NCBI GenBank assembly: GCA_029268305.1
Contig: JAJUGE010000037.1
Span: 1-32,365, forward strand
From: Alphaproteobacteria bacterium
Lineage (GTDB): Bacteria > Pseudomonadota > Alphaproteobacteria > JAJUGE01
DNA: 32,365 bases
Direction: 5' to 3'
The notes under the pieces: model-generated
The model's input: the letters and a program-made list of their open reading frames with translations, nothing else
Database searches by the model: none
Told to the model about the DNA's origin: nothing
Made by a program: the position numbers and the translations under genes
Shown: in pieces, positions 17,279 through 24,483 of the stretch
Position numbering within the stretch: position 1 is the first letter of the stretch
How the letters are laid out: the number at the start of each line of letters is the position of its first letter

Positions 17279-18433
17279 TTACCAGGTGGTCCAGATCGGG
17301 TTCATCTCCGCCCCGGTCAGCGCGTCGGCGCGCGCCTTCATCCAACCCTCGTCGAACGCGGCCTCTTCTTGGGGCGCCGATTCGAGATAGGTGTTCCAGG
17401 CGTCGGTGATGACCTTCTGGCGCTGAAGCAGCTTGTCCTGGTTAGCCTGGATCTCCGGCGTCCACTTGCCGATCTCCTCGTAATAGCGGATCGCGCCCGG
17501 ATGATACGGCATCACCCAATCGAAGATCTGCTTCTCCAGCCCCCAGCCCGACGCTCCCGGTGCGCTGTCCTTGTAGACCGGATAGAGGTCGTACATGGCC
17601 TTGGTCATCGCATAGGTCATGTCCTCGTCCTGGGTGTCGTAGGTGATCAGGATCGGGTAGGGATAGCTCGCCGCTTCGAACGGCTCCTCGATGCCGGCCC
17701 CCTCGATGCACATGCTCTTGTAGAACCACGGTGCGGCCTCCAGCAGGCGTGCCCAGCCATCCTTGTCGTCGTGCGGCACCGGGGCATAGGCGTGGCCGCG
17801 CGGCCCCGCCACGATCTTCGTCGCCATTCCGGCCGTGGTGATCGTGATCGCGCCGTCGACCTTGTTCTCGATCACGCCTTCGAGCGAAGCGGCGTAGCCC
17901 CCGAACTCGACGAGTTGGATGTCGTCCCAGGTGAGGTCGGCGAAACGGAGATAGGCATAGACGAGATGGTTCAGGGCCGGGGCGCCCTTCACTATCGGCA
18001 GCCGCTTTCCCTTCATGTCCGCGAACGTCTTTATGCCGACGTCCCCGGCCCAGATGATCGTGTTGCAGGCATCCGAGTTCGACATGCTGAGCAGCCTCAG
18101 CTGTTGCGGGCCCCACTCCCGCTTGCCGAACACGAAAGAGGCCTCGAGCGCCTGATAGCCGCCGATGCCGAAGGCGGAGAACTCGACCTTCCCCTCGCGG
18201 AGCGGCGCGAGGCGGGAGACGTCGTTCTTGCCCGGCAGCACGCGAAGCGTGACCCCCTGCTCGTTCTTCAGCGCCGAGCCGATGGCGACCGCCTGGCTGT
18301 ACCCGGACGAGCCCACGTCGTAGGCGGTCCATGCAAGGCTCTCCGGAAGCTCCGCCGCCCCCGCAGCGCCGGCTGCCAGGGAAACACCGAAGCCGAGACT
18401 CAATATCCTGAAAGTTGCTATTTTGCAGGTCAC
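17279..18433 (-). CDS. TAXI-family TRAP transporter solute-binding protein
   Basis: A 384-residue secreted binding protein. A signal peptide covers about residues 1-30, ending GAAGAAELPE. The mature part has the TAXI hallmarks: YDVGSSGYSQAVAIGSALKN at the start, the glycine-rich FSAFGIGGYQALE, and DMKGKRLPIVKGAPALNHL. It should bind a small solute in the periplasm and hand it to a fused DctQM permease, but no permease gene is in the window. The start is the GTG at 18433, chosen for its GGGAGGAAG site and signal peptide. Its own terminator follows, so it looks monocistronic. Confidence 0.9.
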   Translation of the reverse strand: MTCKIATFRILSLGFGVSLAAGAAGAAELPESLAWTAYDVGSSGYSQAVAIGSALKNEQGVTLRVLPGKNDVSRLAPLREGKVEFSAFGIGGYQALEASFVFGKREWGPQQLRLLSMSNSDACNTIIWAGDVGIKTFADMKGKRLPIVKGAPALNHLVYAYLRFADLTWDDIQLVEFGGYAASLEGVIENKVDGAITITTAGMATKIVAGPRGHAYAPVPHDDKDGWARLLEAAPWFYKSMCIEGAGIEEPFEAASYPYPILITYDTQDEDMTYAMTKAMYDLYPVYKDSAPGASGWGLEKQIFDWVMPYHPGAIRYYEEIGKWTPEIQANQDKLLQRQKVITDAWNTYLESAPQEEAAFDEGWMKARADALTGAEMNPIWTTW

Positions 18434-18623
18434 TGCTTCCTCCCGTATGTTGTTTGGACCGATCGATTTGGCCGGTCCTTGTGTCGGAGGGGTTCTATGC
18501 CCCTCTTTGACTTGGCTATTCTTCGGGCGGGCTCCTCGACGAGTCAACCGGCGTCTCCAGGCTCGCAACCCCGCGGTCGGCCCGGCTTACCGCTTCTTAA
18601 CGTCGGCCGGCTAGCAAGGCTGC

Positions 18624-19328
18624 ATGACCCATGCAGCAGACACACGGCGGCTGGGCCGCCTGCTCCTCGTGCTGACCCTCGTCCTGGTCGGCGTCGCTCT
18701 CTCCGGGTGCGGATCCCGCGGTCCGCAGGGGATGCTCGGCGACAGCGTCGCCTATCGGAAGGTGATGCGGATCGAACGGTCGGGCGCACCGATGATGCAG
18801 CTCGCCCACCTGACGTACGGTGAGCGGCTGCGGATGCCGGAGATGCGCGTCATCCACGTGCCCCGCTCGCAGCCGGGTGAGCCCGCCCGGCGGTTTCGCG
18901 GCACCGCGCGGCTGCAGCCGCCGGTATCGGGCGCGACCGTGACCTCCGGGTTCGGTGTGCGCGAGCATCCGATCCTCGGCAAGCAGCGCGTGCACGAGGG
19001 CATCGACCTGGCGGCGCCGGCCGGCACGCCGATCCGGGCCGCTGCCGACGGCACCGTCGACTTCGCCGCCTGGAACGGCGGCTACGGGCGCTATGTGCGC
19101 CTGCAGCACGATGCGCGGTTTGCCACCGCCTATGCGCACATGAGCCGCTTCGCCGACGGTGTCGAGCAGGGCTCGACCGTGCGGCGCGGAGACGTGATCG
19201 GCTATGTCGGGACGACCGGACGGTCGACCGGGCCGCACCTGCATTTCGAGCTGCTCGACGGCGGGGAGGCGATCGACCCCCTCGACGTCCTCCCGCTCGA
19301 GACGGTGGTGGCGCTGGCCTCGGAGTAG
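18624..19328 (+). CDS. M23-family murein metallopeptidase lipoprotein
   Basis: A 234-residue lipoprotein with lipobox LSGC (Cys29). A linker region leads to the M23 (LytM) domain from about residue 100: GFGVREHPILGKQRVHEGID supplies the first zinc ligands (His and Asp), and GPHLHFEL supplies the HxH motif. The intervening AAPAGTPIRAAADGTV and NGGYGRYVRLQH blocks are standard for the family. All zinc ligands are present, so it could be an active endopeptidase cutting peptidoglycan cross-links, rather than a degenerate activator. It is divergent from the TAXI gene and followed by a strong hairpin. Confidence 0.92.
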   Translation: MTHAADTRRLGRLLLVLTLVLVGVALSGCGSRGPQGMLGDSVAYRKVMRIERSGAPMMQLAHLTYGERLRMPEMRVIHVPRSQPGEPARRFRGTARLQPPVSGATVTSGFGVREHPILGKQRVHEGIDLAAPAGTPIRAAADGTVDFAAWNGGYGRYVRLQHDARFATAYAHMSRFADGVEQGSTVRRGDVIGYVGTTGRSTGPHLHFELLDGGEAIDPLDVLPLETVVALASE

Positions 19329-19335
19329 AGCCGAG

Positions 19336-19359
19336 CCGGCCCCTCCGCGGAGGGGCCGG
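19336..19359. terminator. Perfect 24-base palindrome between converging genes
   Basis: The 24 bases form a perfect GC-rich palindrome (CCGGCCCCTCCG and its complement). It lies 7 bases after the M23 stop and 12 before the thiolase stop, where a bidirectional terminator is expected. There is no T-run, so termination strength is uncertain. Confidence 0.55.
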
Positions 19360-19371
19360 ACCCGCGAGGCG

Positions 19372-20514
19372 TCAGGGCGCCTCGTTGCTGAAGATGATGG
19401 TGCCGCTGGCGGCGAACATGCCGCCGACACCGTGACAGACCGAGATCTTGGCACCTTCGATCTGTGCCGGCGAGGTGCCGCGCATCTGACGCACGCTCTC
19501 CTGCAGGGCGTACATGCCGTACATGCCCGAGTGCATGTAGGAGAGGCCGCCGCCGTTGGTGTTGAGCGGGAGCTTGCCGCCGGGCGCGGTGTTCCGCTCC
19601 CAGATGAAGTCGCCCGCTTCGCCCGGCTTGCAGAAGCCGAGATCCTCGAGCCCGTAGATCGGCAGGTGCGCGAAGGCGTCGTAGATCATCAGATGGTCGA
19701 CGTCGCCGTGGGTGATCCCCGCCTCCTCGAACGCCTTCTTGCCCGACACGCGGAACGCGCGGCTGGAGGTGAAGTCCTCCATCTGGCTGATGAGCGTGGT
19801 CTCGACGCTCTCGCCGGTGCCGAGGATGTAGACCGGCTTCGTCGGGAAGTCCTTGGCGCGGTCGGCCTTGGTCAGGATCAGCGCACCGCCGCCGTCGGTG
19901 ACGAGGCAGCACATCAGCAGCCGGAACGGATAGGCGATCATGCGCGAGTTCAGCACGTCGTCGACCGTGATCGGGTCACGGAACGAGGCGCGCGGGTGCT
20001 TCGCGGCCCATTCGCGCTGGACGACGGCGACGTTGGCCAGCTTCTCGATGCCCATGTTGTAGGTCTTCAGGTACCGCAGCACCGGAATCGTGAACATGGT
20101 CGGCGGGCCCATCGGGCCGTAGGGAAGCTGGAACTGACCCTCCAGCATCGCCGGGCCGGGGCCGGCGATCGGCTTGCCGATCTGCGAGCGGCCGCTCTCG
20201 CCGTGCGTGATCAGCACGGTGTTGCAGAGCCCTTCGTTGATCGCCGCCGCTGCGTGCCGGACGTGCAGCATGAACGAGCAGCCGCCGACCGTGGTGCCGT
20301 CGACCCATTTCGGCGTGATGCCGAGATAGTAGGCGAGCTCGGTCGGGACCTCGCGCGCGGTGGCGATGCCGTCGATGTCGGAGGGCTTCAGGCCGGCGTC
20401 GGCCATGGCGTTGAGGGCGGCGTCGGCGTGCAGCTGGAGCTGCGACATGCCGGGCACCTTGCCCATTTCGGTGGTCTCGGCGGCACCGACGACGGCTACG
20501 GATTTCTGTTTCAT
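19372..20514 (-). CDS. Thiolase-superfamily / lipid-transfer-like acyltransferase (SCP-x/Ltp2 type)
   Basis: A 380-residue thiolase-fold protein. The GGCSFMLHVRHAAAAINEG segment occupies the nucleophile loop, although the cysteine register does not match a classical thiolase cleanly; NTNGGGLSYMHSGMYGM and the C-terminal CHGVGGMFAASGT carry the later His and Cys-Gly motifs. This is the SCP-x/Ltp2-like branch rather than a biosynthetic thiolase. It is preceded four bases upstream by a DUF35 gene, the pairing seen for Ltp2-ChsH2-type retro-aldolases in steroid side-chain degradation. A role in acyl-CoA carbon-carbon cleavage is inferred; the substrate is unknown. Confidence 0.87.
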   Translation of the reverse strand: MKQKSVAVVGAAETTEMGKVPGMSQLQLHADAALNAMADAGLKPSDIDGIATAREVPTELAYYLGITPKWVDGTTVGGCSFMLHVRHAAAAINEGLCNTVLITHGESGRSQIGKPIAGPGPAMLEGQFQLPYGPMGPPTMFTIPVLRYLKTYNMGIEKLANVAVVQREWAAKHPRASFRDPITVDDVLNSRMIAYPFRLLMCCLVTDGGGALILTKADRAKDFPTKPVYILGTGESVETTLISQMEDFTSSRAFRVSGKKAFEEAGITHGDVDHLMIYDAFAHLPIYGLEDLGFCKPGEAGDFIWERNTAPGGKLPLNTNGGGLSYMHSGMYGMYALQESVRQMRGTSPAQIEGAKISVCHGVGGMFAASGTIIFSNEAP

Positions 20515-20518
20515 CGGG

Positions 20519-20935
20519 TCAGCCTTTCACCGGACGGAACTTGGGAAGATTGATCTTGTCGGTGATCTGCTCGAACACGACCTCGACCGGCATGTCGAGC
20601 TGCAGCGCCTCCGGCGTCTGCTCGCACTCGACGATATTGGTCATCATGTTGACGCCCTCGTCGAGCCGCACCACGGCGATCGCGTAGGGCGCTTCGTTCT
20701 CGAAGCCCTTCGCCGGGCGGTGGTTGATGACGTAGCTGTAGAGCACGCCGCGGCCGCTCGCCTTGAAGGTCTCGATGTTCTTCGAGCCGGTGAACGGGCT
20801 GAAGGGGCGCGGCGGGAAATACGCCTTGCCGGTATCCTTGCAGCGCTGAAGGATGAGCTCTCCCCTCTGGCATCCATCCCAGAAATGCTGCGTCTCGGGC
20901 GTCGGGACTGGTATCGCTTTCTTGTAGTCGGCCAA
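20519..20935 (-). CDS. DUF35 / Zn-ribbon plus OB-fold protein, with degenerate zinc ribbon
   Basis: A 138-residue partner protein. The order is the N-terminal helix (PVPTPETQHFWDGCQRGEL), the ribbon region (LILQRCKDTGKAYFPPRPF) and an OB fold (YSYVINHRPAKGFENEAPYAIAVVRLDEG in two parts). Normal members have two CxxC-like pairs; here only Cys22 and Cys32 remain and the second pair is lost, so zinc binding is doubtful. There is no ATG; the start is the TTG at 20935 with AAGGCAGG upstream. In characterised systems DUF35 proteins bind the acyl-CoA and form a complex with the adjacent thiolase-like protein. Confidence 0.85.
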   Translation of the reverse strand: MADYKKAIPVPTPETQHFWDGCQRGELILQRCKDTGKAYFPPRPFSPFTGSKNIETFKASGRGVLYSYVINHRPAKGFENEAPYAIAVVRLDEGVNMMTNIVECEQTPEALQLDMPVEVVFEQITDKINLPKFRPVKG

Positions 20936-21098
20936 TTCGACCTGCCTTTCTGCCTACGGTACTTGGGCTGCCGCGTCTCGGCTGCAGACGCCGGCGCGGG
21001 GGCGGCGGGATTGTCACGCCTCGGGCCGATATGTGCAAGAATGGAGGGTGCGGCCGGCTGGCGGCTGCGAGAAGGCGGACGTGGGGTGGACCGGAAAG

Positions 21099-21141
21099 CC
21101 TCATGCTTCGAGACGGGCGTTCGACCCTCCTCGGCATGAGG
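21099..21141 (-). repeat. Intergenic palindromic repeat, copy 1 (inverted, degenerate)
   Basis: The 43-base element begins CCTCATGC and ends GCATGAGG, so it folds into a hairpin. On the minus strand it reads CCTCATGCCGAGGAGG...CCGTCTCGAAGCATGAGG, matching copy 2 in both arms with a different centre. The arms are those of a dispersed alphaproteobacterial intergenic element. Confidence 0.75.
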
Positions 21142-21168
21142 CTTTCCTACTGTGGTGCTTCGGTAGGG

Positions 21169-21214
21169 CCTCATCCTGAGGAGGCCGCGTCAGCGGCCGT
21201 CTCGAAGGACGAGG
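21169..21214 (+). repeat. Intergenic palindromic repeat, copy 2
   Basis: The 46-base element opens CCTCATCCTGAGGAGG, has an inner GGCCGC...GCGGCC stem, and closes CCGTCTCGAAGGACGAGG. This form is widespread in alphaproteobacterial intergenic regions. It lies 45 bases before the hydrolase start and is opposite in orientation to copy 1. Confidence 0.85.
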
Positions 21215-21258
21215 CCCGGCCAGTTCCTCTCACCGTCCGCGCCTGAGGGGGATCCACG

Positions 21259-22833
21259 ATGGCAAGAATTACGCCGCCATTTTATCCGCTCATCTATGTC
21301 CGCGGCTACGCCGCGACCATGGCCGAAATCGAGAGCACGGTCGCCACGCCGTACATGGGCTTCAACCTCGGATCGACGAAGCTCCGGCGCGACAGCCAGG
21401 GCAAGCCGGTGCGCTTCATTTTCGAATCGCCGCTGATCCGGCTGATCAAGGACTTCGGCTACCAGGACTGCTACGTCGGCGGCGACTTTCCGGTCGACGA
21501 AGGCTGCATGGATCCGAAGACGGTCTGGGTGTTCCGCTATTACGAAGCGGTCTCGGACGACCTCGGCAGCGGGGAGAGGCTGAGCGTCGCCCAGTTCGCC
21601 GCCAATCTCCGCGAGTTCATCCTTCGCGTGCGCCACGCCGTCTGCACCGACGACGAATCGCGCGCCGCCTTCAAGGTGAACCTGGTCGCGCATTCGATGG
21701 GCGGGCTGATCTGCCGAGCCTATCTGCAGAACATCTGCCGGCACGGGATCGAGCACGACCGCGCACGGCAGGAGCTGCTGGAGCTGACCGACAACGGCGG
21801 CGACCCCATGGTGAACAAGGTGTTCACCTACGGCACACCGCACAACGGCATCGATCTGATCGGCATCAACGCGCCCGACATCGGTTCGCTCGACCCGCTG
21901 CACGTCCGCAACTTCAACCGCGAGGTGATCGCCGACTATCTGAAGCTCTCGCCCGAAGCGCGGGCATCCGGCCGGGTGAGCTCGCTCGACGGCGCCTTCG
22001 ATCCCAACCGGTTCTTCTGCTTCATCGGCACCAACCACCGCGACTACGAGGCGTTCTCCGGCCTCTCGCGCCGCGCGACCGGGCCGGGCAGCGACGGGCT
22101 CGTCATGTGCGAGAACGCGTGGGTGGATGACGGGCCGCGCGCCTATGCCTACCGCTCGCACAGCGGACCCTACGGCATCGTCAACTCGGAGGAAGGCTAT
22201 CAGAACCTGCGCCGCTTCCTGTTCGGGCAGATCCACATCGACGCTCTTCTCGACGTGCACAACGTGACGCTGCCGGCGCCGATCCAGCGGCAGAAGGACG
22301 CCGGCAAGAAGGTGCGCGCCTCCTACCAGATCGAGACGGCGGCGCGGGTGCGCGGCGGCAACGTCTTCCTGCACGAGCGCCGGGTCGCGCACGAGGCGCC
22401 GATCGTGCGTACATTCGATCAGCTGATGGGCGACAAGGTGCCGATCTACCTCTTCAGCGGCTTTCTCGACCGGGGCGCCAAGACCGAGGCGTCCCGCGGC
22501 CGGGCGCTCGCCTTCGCGATCACCCTCGCCGTCAAGGTCCCGCTCTACGAGGTCGACAACCGCTTCTGGTTCGACGACTTCTTCGAGGGCGAGGACATCT
22601 TCAACGACACCTTCATCTTCCACCTCGACTTGGCGGCCGCGAAGCCGTCGGTACGCTACGGCACCACCAGCAAGCAGGGGGCGACGGAAGTCGGCCGCGG
22701 CAGCCTCGACGTCGTGCAGACCGACACCGGATACGAGGTGGCGATCCCGATCGGCTTCCCATCCAACGCCGCCAGCCCGCCGGCCGGGCAGTTGAGCGCG
22801 ACCCTGCGCCTGGTCGCGCGCAGCGCGGAGTGA
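21259..22833 (+). CDS. Alpha/beta hydrolase, lipase-like, with C-terminal extension
   Basis: A 524-residue protein without signal peptide. The N-terminal part is a lipase-like alpha/beta hydrolase: PLIYVRGYAATMAEIE for the oxyanion strand, then VNLVAHSMGGLICRAYL with nucleophile Ser146, and FTYGTPHNGIDLIG after it. Acid and His residues are not certain by eye (a SHSGPYGIVNSEEGYQNLRR region near residue 300 is a candidate for the catalytic His). The last roughly 200 residues (from about 330) form a beta-rich domain that I do not recognise. The GAGGGGGATCC leader supports the ATG. Likely an intracellular esterase or lipase; substrate unknown. Confidence 0.8.
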   Translation: MARITPPFYPLIYVRGYAATMAEIESTVATPYMGFNLGSTKLRRDSQGKPVRFIFESPLIRLIKDFGYQDCYVGGDFPVDEGCMDPKTVWVFRYYEAVSDDLGSGERLSVAQFAANLREFILRVRHAVCTDDESRAAFKVNLVAHSMGGLICRAYLQNICRHGIEHDRARQELLELTDNGGDPMVNKVFTYGTPHNGIDLIGINAPDIGSLDPLHVRNFNREVIADYLKLSPEARASGRVSSLDGAFDPNRFFCFIGTNHRDYEAFSGLSRRATGPGSDGLVMCENAWVDDGPRAYAYRSHSGPYGIVNSEEGYQNLRRFLFGQIHIDALLDVHNVTLPAPIQRQKDAGKKVRASYQIETAARVRGGNVFLHERRVAHEAPIVRTFDQLMGDKVPIYLFSGFLDRGAKTEASRGRALAFAITLAVKVPLYEVDNRFWFDDFFEGEDIFNDTFIFHLDLAAAKPSVRYGTTSKQGATEVGRGSLDVVQTDTGYEVAIPIGFPSNAASPPAGQLSATLRLVARSAE

Positions 22834-22911
22834 AGGCGCCGGCCGTCGGCGATTGACCGCGAGAAGCCCTTTCGATCCCCACCTGCTGTCCCACGACCGG
22901 AGCCTGCCCCG

Positions 22912-23730
22912 ATGAGCGACCGACACATCCGCATCCGCCGCGAAGGCCGCGTCGCGGTTCTCACCTTCGACCGCCCCGAGGTGCTCAACGCCTTCAACAA
23001 CGAAACGATGGCCCAATGCGTCGAGGCGCTGCGGGAACTCGGGCAGGACCCGGAGGTCCGGTCGATCGTGGTACATGGTGCGGGGCGTGCCTTCTCCGCC
23101 GGCTTCGATCTGAAGGCGTCGGCGACGCGCGACATGTCGACGATCGACAAGGTCCAGGCGCAGATGGAGCGGCAGTTCGACTTCATCATGTCGTTCTGGC
23201 GCTGCCCGAAGCCGACGATCGCGGTCGTGCACGGCTTCTGCATGGCCGGCGCGTTCGAGGTGGCGCTCGCCTGCGATCTCACCATCGCCGCCGAGGGCAC
23301 GCGCTTCGGCGAGCCGGAGGTGCGGTTCGGCACCGGCATCGTCGCCATGCTCCTACCCTGGATGGTCGGGCCGAAGCACGCGAAGGAGATGCTGCTGATC
23401 GGCAACGACAAGATGGACGCCCGTCGAGCCTTCGAGATCGGCATCGTCAACGAAGTCGTCGCGCCGGAGGCCGCGCTGGATCGTGGCCTGCAGCTCGCTC
23501 GCGACATCGCCGCCTCGTCGGTGCCGTCGGTGCTCCTCACCAAGCGCGCGATCAACCGCACCTACGAGATCATGGGGCTGTGGGAGGCGCTGAAGTCGTC
23601 GCTCGAGATCGACATCATCCTCAACGCCAGCCCGAGCGAGGAGAAGGCGGAGTTCGGCCGGCTCCGGCGCGAGGAAGGGCTCAAGGCGGCGCTCGCCTGG
23701 CGCGACGCCCGCTACTCCGACAACCGCTGA
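22912..23730 (+). CDS. Enoyl-CoA hydratase/isomerase family protein
   Basis: A 272-residue crotonase-fold protein. LTFDRPEVLNAFNNETM, the oxyanion-hole strand GAGRAFSAGFDLKA, the HGFCMAGAFEVALACDLTIA block and FGEPEVRFGTGIV are in canonical order. A Glu in AGAFEVA and one in GEPEVRFG match the two catalytic acids of hydratases, so hydration of an enoyl-CoA is plausible. A GGAG lies a little far upstream. The gene follows the hydrolase by 78 bases on the same strand. Substrate class is not shown by sequence. Confidence 0.9.
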   Translation: MSDRHIRIRREGRVAVLTFDRPEVLNAFNNETMAQCVEALRELGQDPEVRSIVVHGAGRAFSAGFDLKASATRDMSTIDKVQAQMERQFDFIMSFWRCPKPTIAVVHGFCMAGAFEVALACDLTIAAEGTRFGEPEVRFGTGIVAMLLPWMVGPKHAKEMLLIGNDKMDARRAFEIGIVNEVVAPEAALDRGLQLARDIAASSVPSVLLTKRAINRTYEIMGLWEALKSSLEIDIILNASPSEEKAEFGRLRREEGLKAALAWRDARYSDNR

Positions 23731-23852
23731 CGCCACTCGCCCCGACGACAGAGCTGCCGCGAGGCTCGATCCGAACCTTCCTCAACTTGTCGCTGCGATC
23801 GGGATCGACGACCGTTTGCCCGGGCGGTCGACCCTGATCCAGGCCGGCCGCA

Positions 23853-23871
23853 CGACCTTATGCTTAGGTCG
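23853..23871. repeat. Short inverted repeat upstream of the secreted protein gene
   Basis: CGACCT-TATGCTT-AGGTCG, a six-pair inverted repeat about 90 bases before the ATG at 23962. A second one, CGACCG...CGGTCG at 23809-23830, lies just upstream. Either may be an operator or the end of the preceding transcript; unassigned. Confidence 0.3.
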
Positions 23872-23961
23872 GTCCACATTGGGCGTAGGCAGAATGGAGC
23901 AGTAGGAATCGGCATCGGCCGGGCTACGCTTTATCGACCCATCTCTCGGGGGGACCGGGTC

Positions 23962-24420
23962 ATGCTCCGTTTCATGCGGTATCTGGCACTCGCTCTGATG
24001 GTATCGGGAGGCATCGCGAGCGAGGGCTCCGCGGACTGCACCTACCGGACGAGAGCGCCGAGCGGCGCGACCTTCTCCGGATGGGCACAGGAAACGTCGC
24101 TCGCCTGTGTCGTCTCCGTCGACCCGGGCTGCCCGCGGTGCCGCCCCGGGTTCTTGCACCAGTGCCTCGGCGGCAGCTGGATCCCCCTGGCAGCCGCGCC
24201 CTGCGAGGAGCCGCTCACCGCGGCGCCGCCGCAGATTTCCGGCCGGGCCGACGCCAGGCTCGTCCAGCCGGGTAACGACACTTCCGTCAACGGCTGCCTC
24301 TACTACGATCGCGACGGACGGCGGTTCGATCTTCCCCCCGCGGATCTCGCCTGGGCCGAGCAAAGCGGCCTCGTCGCCCGGAAGAGTTGCCCCCCTTACG
24401 CGAGCCGGGAGATTCGCTGA
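23962..24420 (+). CDS. Secreted cysteine-rich protein, unknown function
   Basis: A 152-residue protein. I chose ATG 23962, after TCGGGGGGACC, because it opens with a signal peptide (MLRFMRYLALALMVSGG, cleavage probably after GSA). The mature protein has eight cysteines (in DCTYR, SLACVV, PGCPRC, LHQCLG, APCEE, NGCLYY and KSCPPY), enough for four disulfides in the periplasm. No known domain was recognised; the C-terminal part NGCLYYDRDGRRFDLPPADLAW is better ordered than the middle. The longer open frame from 23860 has no signal peptide and is less likely. A hairpin follows the stop. Confidence 0.7.
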   Translation: MLRFMRYLALALMVSGGIASEGSADCTYRTRAPSGATFSGWAQETSLACVVSVDPGCPRCRPGFLHQCLGGSWIPLAAAPCEEPLTAAPPQISGRADARLVQPGNDTSVNGCLYYDRDGRRFDLPPADLAWAEQSGLVARKSCPPYASREIR

Positions 24421-24432
24421 AGCGCGGCGTCC

Positions 24433-24458
24433 GGGGCGGCACCGTGAGGCGCCGCCCC
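24433..24458 (+). terminator. Terminator hairpin after the secreted protein gene
   Basis: GGGGCGGC and GCCGCCCC pair in an eight-base stem around a ten-base loop, followed by TTT on the plus strand. It lies 13 bases after the stop at 24420 and 25 bases before the end of the converging DctP gene. Confidence 0.6.
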
Positions 24459-24483
24459 TTTGCGCACGCTACCTCACGCCGTT

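Larger units (their letters stand above)
20936..21258. other. 323-base divergent intergenic region
   Basis: This lies between the divergent DUF35 and alpha/beta hydrolase genes. Its right half holds two intergenic palindromes (21099-21141 and 21169-21214) with a small CCTAC/GTAGG hairpin between them. The left half (20936-21098) shows nothing recognisable beyond GC-rich leader sequence. No gene is supported: the short open frame across the repeats translates to the familiar spurious 'HPEEAASAAVSKDEA' type. Confidence 0.6.

Noticed and set aside
21031..21246. 71-residue plus-strand open frame across the intergenic repeats
   Set aside because: It translates the repeat itself (HPEEAASAAVSKDEA), a classic spurious product, and lacks a ribosome site.
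21190..23232. 680-residue minus-strand open frame opposite the hydrolase and enoyl-CoA hydratase
   Set aside because: The plus-strand genes have clear catalytic motifs and ribosome sites; the reverse product is Arg/Val/Asp-rich shadow sequence.
23860..23961. N-terminal extension of the secreted cysteine-rich protein
   Set aside because: It would bury the signal peptide internally; the ATG at 23962 has a G-rich ribosome site.
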